Origin: an uncultured Rhodoplanes sp.
Lineage (GTDB): Bacteria > Pseudomonadota > Alphaproteobacteria > Rhizobiales > Xanthobacteraceae
DNA length: 56,646 nucleotides
Assembly: GCA_936924235.1 (NCBI GenBank)
Contig: CAKZHN010000457.1
Coordinates: forward strand, 1-56,646
Direction: 5' to 3'
A program made the position numbers and the translations under genes. Positions 50,331-56,646 of this stretch are shown one piece after another. The first letter of the stretch is position 1, and each line of letters begins with the position of its first letter. The notes below the pieces were generated by a model that made no database searches, was not told the DNA's origin, and saw only the letters and a list, made by a program, of their open reading frames with translations.

Positions 50331-50834
50331 TCAGTGATGACGGCGATGCTTGCGCGCCCGCGGCGGCAGGTGCGCCGGCTCGAGGTCCATGCCCGCGACG
50401 CCCGCGGCGGCGCTGAGGCCGGTCTGGCCCTGCACGCTCAGCGGCTGCAGCGAGATGGTCGAGTTCGAGCCGCCGAACAGCGCATTGGCGCCGACGCCGA
50501 CGCCGACGGTCACGCTGGCCGCACCACCGGCATAGCTGCCGGCGAGCGCGCCCGGTCCGAGCCGGTTGGTCGGCGCATAGACCTGCCAGTGCAGCACCGT
50601 CGAGGACGTCCAGCCGATGTCGAGACCGGCGCGGCGGATCACGCCGAAGTACGGCTGCGGACGGCCGTAGGCCGGGCGAAACAGACATTCCAGCTTGGTG
50701 ACCGAGCCGACCACGAAGGCGGCCGTCTGGCCGTGGCACTCGAGATAGCCGGCGGCAACCGCATTCTGAGCCATGGCCTGCGAGCTGGAGGCTGCAAGGG
50801 CCGCGGCGAAGGCAAGGCCTGCGAAAACGCGCAT
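50331..50834 (-). CDS. DUF992-family exported protein
   Basis: A 167-residue protein with a signal peptide (AGLAFAAALAASSSQAMA). The DUF992 pattern is clear: YLECHG and AFVVGSVTKLECLF (about 30-50), YFGVIRRAGLDIGWT (about 62), GVGVGANALFGGSNSTISLQ (about 110). It ends with a basic HRRHH tail. The family is common in Rhizobiales and of unknown function; a periplasmic location is likely. ATG 50834 follows AAGGAGAAC. It is divergent from the lytic transglycosylase; the 284-base region between them shows no obvious element. Confidence 0.85.
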   Translation of the reverse strand: MRVFAGLAFAAALAASSSQAMAQNAVAAGYLECHGQTAAFVVGSVTKLECLFRPAYGRPQPYFGVIRRAGLDIGWTSSTVLHWQVYAPTNRLGPGALAGSYAGGAASVTVGVGVGANALFGGSNSTISLQPLSVQGQTGLSAAAGVAGMDLEPAHLPPRARKHRRHH

Positions 50835-51118
50835 CAATTTGTTCTCCTTAGTTGGGCGCGTAGGCTTATCGGAGGACATAGGCTGCGGATAGGGCGCCAG
50901 ACCGGGGACCAAATCGATTCTGGCAATGTGTGGGCGCCATACAACATAGGCGCGCTTTTGGGGGTGCCACGCGTAGGCCAATGGCCGACTGGTGCGCCGT
51001 GTTCGGTCGCGGACCTTCCGCCGCAACATGCTCCCACCTCCGGCGTCTTTCGGACGCACTGACGCCAGATTCGACCAACAAGAACCGGCCGTCGGGGTGG
51101 GGCAGCCAGGAGTACTTG

Positions 51119-51859
51119 ATGAAGGCCATCACCATCGCGTTGATCCTTGCCGTCGTTTCGACGCCCGCTCTCGCCCGCAAGGCGGACCATCACGAGCATG
51201 TCCGCCATCATCACCGGCACGTCGCCGCTTATCATCACAGGCACACGGTCGTTGCGGACGCGCAGCAGTCGTTCGGAGGCTGGGGGATGGCCGGGCCCGC
51301 GGGCTGGGGCGTCGACACGCCGGCGCGCGCCCCGCGCATCGCGCGTGATGCCGCGCCAGGGCAGGGCGCCTATGCCGAGATGGTCGCGCGCCACGCCGCC
51401 GCAAACGGCATCCCGGCGTCGCTGGTGCATCGCGTGATCATGCGCGAGAGCCGCTACAACCCCCGCGCCGTGAGCAAGGGCAACTACGGCATGATGCAGA
51501 TCCGCCTCGGCACTGCGCGCGCCATGGGCTACACGGGCAGCGCTGCGGGCCTGCTCGATCCCGAGACCAACATGACCTATGCGGTGAAGTATCTCGCGGG
51601 CGCCTACAAGGCTGCGGGCGGCAGCGAGGGCGGCGCCGTCGCGAACTACGCGCGTGGCTATTATGCGCAGGCGAAGCGTCGCGGCATGTCGCCCTATGAG
51701 GCGCCGGGCTCGGATGCGTTTGCGATGCAGCCTGCGGCCTCGCCGACGCTCGTCATGCAGACGTCGGCGCGAGGCGTTCGTGGCGCGCGCATTCGTCCGG
51801 TGCGCTGGGAGTCTGATCCAAGCGCTCGGATGACGGCAGACCGTAACGCGGTGTTCTAG
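51119..51859 (+). CDS. Lytic transglycosylase (SLT domain)
   Basis: A 246-residue exported protein. A short signal peptide is followed by a His-rich stretch (HHEHVRHHHRHVAAYHHRH, about 24-42) that may bind metal. The SLT domain starts near 85: VIMRESRYNPRAVS holds the catalytic Glu, then GNYGMMQIRLGTARAMG, then NMTYAVKYLAGAYK and NYARGYY. It cleaves peptidoglycan glycan strands. The His-rich insert is unusual. ATG 51119 follows CCAGGAGTACTTG. Confidence 0.88.
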   Translation: MKAITIALILAVVSTPALARKADHHEHVRHHHRHVAAYHHRHTVVADAQQSFGGWGMAGPAGWGVDTPARAPRIARDAAPGQGAYAEMVARHAAANGIPASLVHRVIMRESRYNPRAVSKGNYGMMQIRLGTARAMGYTGSAAGLLDPETNMTYAVKYLAGAYKAAGGSEGGAVANYARGYYAQAKRRGMSPYEAPGSDAFAMQPAASPTLVMQTSARGVRGARIRPVRWESDPSARMTADRNAVF

Positions 51860-51897
51860 GACATTCCCAGCTGAATTGAGGTACGCCTGCGCAACAA

Positions 51898-52029
51898 GCA
51901 CACTGTCACCCGCGGGCTTGACCCGCGGGTCCATACGGTGGCGCGGCGACGTACGCCCTTACGACCGCCTTCGTGGCAATGGCTCATGGATCGCCGGGTC
52001 AAGCCCGGCGATGACACCGCCGTTGTGGC
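51898..52029 (-). repeat. Dispersed palindromic repeat element, copy 2 (inverted)
   Basis: Bases 51982-52029 are the exact reverse complement of 4631-4678 (48 bp), and 51898-51911 match the reverse complement of 4789-4802. The middle differs and contains a second palindrome (CGCGGGCTTGACCCGCG, from 51911). It lies between the lytic transglycosylase and rpoH. The two-ended match makes it a second copy of the element at 4631, in opposite orientation. Confidence 0.8.
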
Positions 52030-52071
52030 CCGTAACGTGAGTCGGCTGGGAAGTGTTCTGAGCCAATAGAA

Positions 52072-52100
52072 AACCGGCGGCGCTTGCGGCGCCGCCGGTT
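52072..52100 (-). terminator. Terminator of rpoH
   Basis: A perfect 12-bp stem, AACCGGCGGCGC (52072-52083) with GCGCCGCCGGTT (52089-52100) and a 5-base loop. On the minus strand it is followed by a T-rich run, as expected 3' of rpoH, whose stop is at 52122. Confidence 0.85.
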
Positions 52101-52121
52101 CCGTTATCAATCAGTGTTCGC

Positions 52122-53033
52122 TCAGTGCGCCGCGATCGGCTGCGGGGCCGCGGTCGGCGCTTCCATCGCGGCGACGCGGTTCTTGACCGCCTTCTGCACC
52201 TTCTCGAACGCGCGCACCTCGATCTGGCGCACGCGCTCGCGAGAGACGCCGAACTCGGCGGCGAGGTCCTCGAGCGTGACCGGCTCGTCCGCCAGGCGCC
52301 GCGCCTCGAAGATGCGGCGTTCGCGGTCGTTGAGCACTTCGAGCGCTGACGACAGCGCCTTGCGGCGGTTGTCGAGCTCCTCGTGCTCGGCCATCACGCT
52401 TTCCTGGCTCTCGCTGTCATCAGCGAGCCAGTCCTGCCATTCGCCGCTCTCGCCGTCGTCGCGGATCGGAGCGTTGAGCGACGCGTCGCCGCCGAGGCGG
52501 CGGTTCATGTCGACAACGTCCTGCTCGGTGACGCCGAGGCGCTTGGCGATGGTCTGCACCTGATCGGGGCGCAGATCGCCCTCCTGCAGCGCGGAGATCT
52601 TGCTCTTCGCCTTGCGGAGGTTGAAGAACAGCTTCTTCTGGTTCGCGGTGGTGCCCATCTTCACGAGCGACCACGAGCGCAGGATGTATTCCTGGATCGA
52701 CGCCTTGATCCACCACATCGCGTAGGTGGCGAGCCGGAAGCCCTTGTCGGGCTCGAAGCGCTTCACCGCCTGCATCAGGCCGACGTTGCCTTCCGAGATG
52801 ACCTCGGAGATCGGCAGGCCGTAGCCGCGGTAACCCATCGCGATCTTGGCGACGAGACGCAGATGGCTGGTGACGAGCTGGTGCGCGGCGTCACGATCGC
52901 CGTGCTCCTTCCAGCGCTTGGCCAGCATGAATTCCTGTTGCGGCTCCAACATCGGGAACCGCCGGATCTCTTCAAGATACCGGGTGAGACCGCCTTCCGC
53001 GGTCACAATCGGCAAAGCCGCAGTACGGGCCAT
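52122..53033 (-). CDS. rpoH: RNA polymerase sigma-32 factor
   Basis: A 303-residue heat-shock sigma factor. Region 2 is HLRLVAKIAMGYRGYGLPIS (about 65) through YAMWWIKASIQEYILRS (about 107). The RpoH box appears as QKKLFFNLRKAKSK (about 132). Region 4 with helix-turn-helix is LEDLAAEFGVSRERVRQIE (about 262). It directs transcription of chaperone and protease genes. ATG 53033 follows TTGGAGGGCGCATC. Alphaproteobacteria often have several RpoH copies; which one this is cannot be told. Confidence 0.96.
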   Translation of the reverse strand: MARTAALPIVTAEGGLTRYLEEIRRFPMLEPQQEFMLAKRWKEHGDRDAAHQLVTSHLRLVAKIAMGYRGYGLPISEVISEGNVGLMQAVKRFEPDKGFRLATYAMWWIKASIQEYILRSWSLVKMGTTANQKKLFFNLRKAKSKISALQEGDLRPDQVQTIAKRLGVTEQDVVDMNRRLGGDASLNAPIRDDGESGEWQDWLADDSESQESVMAEHEELDNRRKALSSALEVLNDRERRIFEARRLADEPVTLEDLAAEFGVSRERVRQIEVRAFEKVQKAVKNRVAAMEAPTAAPQPIAAH

Positions 53034-53227
53034 GATGCGCCCTCCAAGTGTGTTGCCCCCGGGAACCCGGCGGGCGAGGCGTGCCGACGCTCCCCGAGCC
53101 GACGGCACTAAGTTCGCGGTCGCAACCCCCGACCGCATGAGGTGGAGAATACCGGACCGAATGGGGCGAAAGGAAGAAGAACGGCCTTCACACCACCGTG
53201 ACCCTCACCCGCCTTTAGTCGCACCTA

Positions 53228-54319
53228 TCAACCCTTTGGCCGTGAAGGCCTTTTGGGCTTCTGGGGAGATGCGTTGGGGGCGGATAAGCTATGACGTAAA
53301 CGGGCCAGATCAACAGGCAGTTCCGAGCGGAACTCCAGTTGCTGGCCTTTGGTCGGATGCTGGACTGCCAGTACATAGGCATGCAGGGCCTGTCTTCCAA
53401 GACTCTCAAGGACTTGGCCCGCTTCGGCCGGCAATCGGGCCGTTTTGGTGCGGAAACCCGGGCCGTAGACCGGGTCGCCCAGCAGCGGATGGCCGATGTG
53501 GGCCATATGGACCCTGATCTGGTGGGTCCGGCCGGTTTCCAGCCGGCATTCGATCAGGCTCACGGCCGGCTTGCCGTCCTTGCCGGGGAAGCGCTCCAGC
53601 ACCTGCCAATGGGTGATCGAGGGCCGGCCGTCGCTCCGGACCGCGATCTTGTCCCGGCTTTTGGGGTGGCGGCCGAGCGGGGCGTCGACCGTGCCCTTGG
53701 GCTGCAGCGGCGAGCCCCAGACAAAGGCCAAATAGGCCCGCTCCAGCGGGCCGGTCCGGCCATGGTCGGCGAACTGCGCGGCCAGCGCCTGATGGGCGCG
53801 GTCGGTCTTGGCCACGACCATCAGCCCGGTGGTGTCCTTGTCCAGCCGGTGCACGATGCCCGGCCGCTTCACGCCGCCGATGCCCGAGAGGCTGTCGCCG
53901 CAATGGGCGATCAGCGCGTTGACCAGCGTGCCGGTGGCATGCCCCGCCGCCGGGTGCACCACGAGGCCCGCGGGCTTGTCGATCACGACCAGCTCGCTGT
54001 CCTCGAACACGATGTTGAGCGGGATGTCCTCCCCCGCAGGCTCGGCTTCCTCCGGCTCCGGCACATTCACCACGACGACGTCGCCTGCATTGACGCGATG
54101 GCTCGGATCAAGGATCGTGCGGCCGCCGATCGTCACCGCGCCCTCGAGAATGAGCGCCTTGAGCCGCGTGCGGGACAGTTCGGAGTGCTCGGAGAGCACG
54201 CGGTCGATCCGGCCGCCGGCGGCGTCGCCTGCGACTTCGATCTCGACCACGGTGTCGGGCCCGGCCTCGCCGGGGGGCATTTCCTCGGGCATCTGGGACT
54301 GGGAATCTGGTGACGACAT
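53228..54319 (-). CDS. rluD: RluA-family 23S rRNA pseudouridine synthase (RluD type)
   Basis: A 363-residue enzyme. The N-terminal S4 RNA-binding domain (GRIDRVLSEHSELSRTRLK, about 37) is followed by the synthase domain with the catalytic Asp in HRLDKDTTGL (about 155) and RTHQIRVHMAHIGHPLLGDP (about 263). RluD makes pseudouridines in helix 69 of 23S rRNA. ATG 54319 is chosen over the TTG nine bases upstream. It is divergent from the DUF6476-like gene with only 10 bases between start codons, so both promoters overlap coding DNA. A Lys/Pro/Arg-rich tail is present. Confidence 0.93.
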   Translation of the reverse strand: MSSPDSQSQMPEEMPPGEAGPDTVVEIEVAGDAAGGRIDRVLSEHSELSRTRLKALILEGAVTIGGRTILDPSHRVNAGDVVVVNVPEPEEAEPAGEDIPLNIVFEDSELVVIDKPAGLVVHPAAGHATGTLVNALIAHCGDSLSGIGGVKRPGIVHRLDKDTTGLMVVAKTDRAHQALAAQFADHGRTGPLERAYLAFVWGSPLQPKGTVDAPLGRHPKSRDKIAVRSDGRPSITHWQVLERFPGKDGKPAVSLIECRLETGRTHQIRVHMAHIGHPLLGDPVYGPGFRTKTARLPAEAGQVLESLGRQALHAYVLAVQHPTKGQQLEFRSELPVDLARLRHSLSAPNASPQKPKRPSRPKG

Positions 54320-54329
54320 TCGAGCCAAT

Positions 54330-54677
54330 ATGGTGATGCCCGATCATAACGCCGATGACGACAAGCCGCTCACGCCCGAGCAGCAAAAGATCGTCGCCAA
54401 GGCGCGCTGGCTGATGCTGATGTCGGGCTTCGCGACCTTCCTGGGCATCGCCGTGGTGATCGGCGTGGTCGGCTACCGCATGTTCAAGAGCTCCGGCGAC
54501 GCCGCGCCCCGCGAGGTAACGGCGCTCTTGCCCAAGGGCGCCAAGGTGGTCCAGACCGCGGTCAGCGACGACCGGATCGTGGTGACGGTCGAGCTTTCCG
54601 GCACGGTCGAGATCCGGGCGTTCGACATCAAGACCATGCAGCCGACCGGCCGGCTCCGCTTCGCCACGGAGCCCTGA
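54330..54677 (+). CDS. DUF6476-like small membrane protein
   Basis: A 115-residue protein. A charged N-terminus leads to one membrane helix (WLMLMSGFATFLGIAVVIGVVGYRMF, in two parts, about residues 27-52), and a C-terminal beta-rich domain follows (GAKVVQTAVSDDRIVVTVEL, about 72). Small proteins of this kind next to rluD are common in Rhizobiales; function unknown. ATG 54330 and ATG 54336 are both possible starts. It precedes tRNA-Glu by 86 bases. Confidence 0.75.
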   Translation: MVMPDHNADDDKPLTPEQQKIVAKARWLMLMSGFATFLGIAVVIGVVGYRMFKSSGDAAPREVTALLPKGAKVVQTAVSDDRIVVTVELSGTVEIRAFDIKTMQPTGRLRFATEP

Positions 54678-54763
54678 GGCGGCTTTTTAACGCTGCCGGA
54701 GGCCGGAAATCCCGGCGCTTGCCTCATCGCAGGATCGAGGCTATTTGAACGGCCTTGCCCAAG

Positions 54764-54839
54764 GCTCCCTTCGTCTAGCGGTCTAGGACGCGGCCCTCTC
54801 AAGGCTGAAACACGGGTTCGATTCCCGTAGGGAGCGCCA
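54764..54839 (+). tRNA. tRNA-Glu (anticodon CTC)
   Basis: A complete 76-nt cloverleaf with encoded CCA. The acceptor GCTCCCT pairs with AGGGAGC, the anticodon stem CGGCC pairs with GGCTG around the loop CTCTCAA (anticodon CTC, reads GAG), and the T arm is ACGGG-TTCGATT-CCCGT. The last 16 bases recur at 55444-55459. Confidence 0.97.
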
Positions 54840-54952
54840 GCGTCAGAAGCGCCCGGCTGCTCCGAAAGATGCGGCCCCGCAGGGCTTTCGCCCGCCGACT
54901 AACGACATTCGTCGGCACCAACAGCTAGATCGTTTACGCCGAGCCGAGCATT

Positions 54953-55150
54953 TTATTTTCCCGTTGGCTGCGACCGCGCCGCCTCAGCTAATTGCAGCCA
55001 AAGCTGCGCGAGGTTCGACGCGCATGCCTTCTCGTCCGGGTTGGTAAGTTTCTTGGCCTCTTCAGTGCAGCGATCTGCATTGGATTCAAATTTCGCTTGC
55101 AAGCAGTTGCGCCACTTCGTGCGGCCAATCTTGGGGTCGAGTGTGTTCAT
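54953..55150 (-). CDS. Small protein of unknown function inside the tRNA-Glu interval
   Basis: A 65-residue protein (MNTLDPKIGRTKWRNCLQ start) with three Cys and a helical middle (ESNADRCTEEAKKL). ATG 55150 follows GGAGAACAAC, a good ribosome site. No family is recognised. It lies between tRNA-Glu and the copy of its 3' end, in A/T-richer DNA than its neighbours, so it may belong to an acquired fragment. Confidence 0.5.
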   Translation of the reverse strand: MNTLDPKIGRTKWRNCLQAKFESNADRCTEEAKKLTNPDEKACASNLAQLWLQLAEAARSQPTGK

Positions 55151-55512
55151 GTTGTTCTCCTCGGAGAGAAAACAGACTGCCCCATCCGATTGTTTCAAGC
55201 GGTTCCGCGCGTGGTTAATCCTCTAAAATACCTCGGCCCGCGTGTGTGAAGTCTGAAAGCTGCTCATCGAGATTTCAGATGTCCTTGTATTTGGCCAGAC
55301 GGCCCCGATCGATAGCCGTGACAGAACGATTTATTCTCGTAAAAGAATGCCGTTTGCTCTGTTCATCATGGGGGGACACCCTTTAATCATGTCCCACCTT
55401 TGGCTAAGCCGCTGAGATTACCTCAATGGGCTGGACCCGTGGACCCGTAGGGAGCGCCACGGCTTGTGGCAACCCAGACTTGGCACCATCCGCAGCAGGT
55501 GGATTGTCCAGG
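55151..55512. other. Non-coding region with the tRNA 3' copy
   Basis: About 360 bases without a convincing gene. The DNA is visibly less GC-rich than its surroundings, with a small palindrome (ATTCT-N6-AGAAT, 55333-55348). It ends near the tRNA-Glu 3' duplicate and an 8-base tandem repeat (GGACCCGT twice, 55433-55448). It looks like the remains of an integrated element. Confidence 0.55.
55444..55459 (+). repeat. Copy of the tRNA-Glu 3' end (att-like)
   Basis: CCCGTAGGGAGCGCCA is identical to the last 16 bases of tRNA-Glu (54824-54839) in the same orientation, 620 bases downstream. Such direct repeats are left by integration of genomic islands at tRNA genes. No integrase gene is present between them. 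Confidence 0.7.
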
Positions 55513-55704
55513 TCACATCGCCCGGGGCTTCTCGGCAGCTTTGCTCTTCTTCGCCTCGGCTGCCTCCGCCTTCTTGTCGTAAGCGCGCATCTTGAGCGAT
55601 TGAGCTTTGCTGACCCGATAGGTCGGTGCGTGTGTCGTGGTCATGGACATGCGTTTCGCCACGCGCGGCTTCGGGTCGGCGGGCTTCGCCAGAACGTCAC
55701 TCAT
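55513..55704 (-). CDS. Small basic Lys/Ala-rich protein
   Basis: A 63-residue protein, MSDVLAKPADPKPRVAKRM at the start, with a Lys/Ala/Glu-rich helical C-terminus (DKKAEAAEAKKSKAAEKPRA). Its ATG overlaps the stop of the Sel1 gene (ATGA), so the two are coupled. No family is recognised. A nucleic-acid-binding or disordered protein is plausible from the charge. Confidence 0.6.
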   Translation of the reverse strand: MSDVLAKPADPKPRVAKRMSMTTTHAPTYRVSKAQSLKMRAYDKKAEAAEAKKSKAAEKPRAM

Positions 55705-56072
55705 TGCTTCATCTCCTCGTGCCACTCGCGGGCAAGCTTCTGGGCTTCGGTGATCTGTGCCGGGGTCATGCGCTGCGCGATGATATCGCGGCTTCGAGCC
55801 GCGCTTGGGTTGCCCTGCGCCGCCGCCAGGTCGAACCACATGTGCGCGACAACGGAGTTCTTGGTGACGCCGCGTCCCAGGTCGTGCAGCAGCCCAAGGC
55901 CATACTGGGCGCCGGAATGACCGTGGTCGGCCAGCGGCTGCCATAGCTGCAGAGCGGTTGCGTAACGCCCGCTGACATACGCGTCGGAACCGTCCTCGTA
56001 GGGACCCGCCGAGGCAGGCGCAGCAAGCGTCGCCACCAGCATGATGGGGGCGATCAACAGCCTGAATGTCAT
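55701..56072 (-). CDS. Sel1-repeat protein, exported
   Basis: A 123-residue protein. A signal peptide (LLIAPIMLVATLAAPASA) is followed by Sel1-type helical repeats: DAYVSGRYATALQLWQPLAD, GHSGAQYGLGLLHDLGRGV and SVVAHMWFDLAAAQGN. The C-terminal helix ends REWHEEMKQ. Sel1 repeats form superhelical protein-binding surfaces, often in envelope assembly. ATG 56072 gives the signal peptide. It precedes and overlaps the small basic protein. Confidence 0.85.
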   Translation of the reverse strand: MTFRLLIAPIMLVATLAAPASAGPYEDGSDAYVSGRYATALQLWQPLADHGHSGAQYGLGLLHDLGRGVTKNSVVAHMWFDLAAAQGNPSAARSRDIIAQRMTPAQITEAQKLAREWHEEMKQ

Positions 56073-56409
56073 GGCCTGCCTTTGCTCGGTCCGATCCGCG
56101 AGCCACGTCCTCAGGACCCGTGCTTGATTGGCACGGTCGAGGGCAGTTTCAGCTTTTTCGCAAATCGCGTGGTGATCGCTATTGGGATGAATCCGCGGCA
56201 ACAGCCGCCAATCCCGGGAGAAGCAGCACCACGCCCGACGGCACCAGCCATAGCCTGATTTGATCGCCGAGTCCTGAATCCGGATTATTTATTTGGCTGG
56301 CGCGTCGCGCCCCTGGGTATTTCCCGGCGCAAGCGTTAACTGACCGACATGGAGCCCGATAAAGGCGAGGGGCCGGCACGTCCTTCCTCATCGGAAGGCT
56401 GGAACTGAC
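56073..56409. other. Intergenic region before the transglutaminase-family gene
   Basis: About 340 bases between divergent genes. It contains a short A/T-rich stretch (around 56281-56296) and presumably both promoters. No gene, repeat or consensus promoter was recognised in it. Confidence 0.5.
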
Positions 56410-56646
56410 GTGGCCGCCCTCAACATCCATCACAAGACGACATATCGCTTTCACCAGCCGGTGACGCTCTGGCCCCACCGCCTGTTGTTGCGACCGCGCG
56501 AGAGCCGCGAGCTGCGCCTGGTGTCGAGCAGCGTCGCGGTGACACCAGCGGCAGCCCTGACCTGGGCCCAGGACGTGTTCGGCAATACCATCGGGACCGC
56601 GAGCTTCCAGGCGATGTCCGATCATCTCGTGATCGACAGCGTTGCC
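56410..56646 (+). CDS. Transglutaminase-family protein, N-terminal part (cut by window end)
   Basis: Seventy-nine codons are visible from GTG 56410 to the window end. They match the bacterial transglutaminase-like N-terminal domain: NIHHKTTYRFHQPVTLWPHR (residues 5-24), LLLRPRES, then TWAQDVFGNTIG (about 54). The catalytic Cys-His-Asp domain would lie beyond the window. Such proteins are cytosolic proteases or amidases of unclear role. An upstream CGGAAGG may be the ribosome site. Confidence 0.75.
   Translation, partial: MAALNIHHKTTYRFHQPVTLWPHRLLLRPRESRELRLVSSSVAVTPAAALTWAQDVFGNTIGTASFQAMSDHLVIDSVA

Noticed and set aside
54840..55443. A functional integrative element or prophage
   Set aside because: No integrase, recombinase or phage gene is present between the tRNA-Glu 3' repeats; only a footprint can be supported.
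1..56646. CRISPR arrays, transposases, rRNA operons or a replication origin
   Set aside because: No regularly spaced repeats, transposase motifs, rRNA sequence or clustered DnaA boxes were seen on either strand.

Overview
The window is GC-rich, densely packed bacterial DNA from an alphaproteobacterium. It most resembles the Bradyrhizobium/Xanthobacteraceae side of the Hyphomicrobiales. Reasons: RpoH with the alphaproteobacterial RpoH box, an Irr-type iron box before bacterioferritin, an EcfG-type stress promoter, a CtrA-like box, serC-serA behind a leader hairpin, DUF992 and DUF6476-like genes, and short palindromic repeats of the kind common in these genomes. No prophage, CRISPR array or intact transposase was seen.

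Bases 1-19,500 are mainly catabolic. A hydroxyacid dehydrogenase fragment and a maleylacetoacetate isomerase-like GST are followed by a LysR regulator divergent from a flavin monooxygenase. A 2-hydroxyacid dehydrogenase follows. A long minus-strand run then holds a HisD-like dehydrogenase, MAPEG, SDR and solute-binding protein, then a cyclase-family hydrolase, a three-subunit molybdenum hydroxylase, an oddly ordered ROK protein, another 2-hydroxyacid dehydrogenase and a homoprotocatechuate-type extradiol dioxygenase. Divergent from the dioxygenase are a fumarylacetoacetase-family hydrolase, an SDR without its catalytic residues, and aroE. Together they look like ring cleavage and downstream processing of a hydroxylated aromatic acid.

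Bases 19,500-24,850 hold a tandem pair of secreted proteins, then a nitrogen-scavenging operon. A sigma-54 promoter drives a NrtA-like binding protein, permease, ATPase and cyanase (cynS), so the cell imports cyanate and converts it to ammonia and CO2. Bases 24,900-29,600 hold a class III cyclase, an amidase, a DUF427 protein and an FMN-dependent 2-hydroxyacid oxidase.

Bases 29,600-46,700 are more housekeeping: a small stress protein under an EcfG-type promoter, glmM, bfd and bfr with an Irr-like box, two outer-membrane beta-barrels, the serC / SseB-like / serA operon, a MuiA-like protein, a second class III cyclase, a threefold-repeat secreted protein, purA and a proline-rich membrane protein. 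Bases 46,700-56,646 hold an orphan Bug binding protein with a second flavin monooxygenase, a 38-residue cysteine-rich exported peptide, DUF992, a lytic transglycosylase, rpoH, rluD, tRNA-Glu(CTC) with a copy of its 3' end 620 bp downstream, a Sel1 protein and the start of a transglutaminase-family gene.

The most unusual items are the apparent circular permutation in the ROK protein (13783-14844), the SseB-like protein with a 400-residue linker inside the serine operon, the SDR lacking Ser-Tyr-Lys, the tRNA-Glu att-like duplication, the 38-residue cysteine-rich peptide, and a dispersed palindromic element present twice in opposite orientation.
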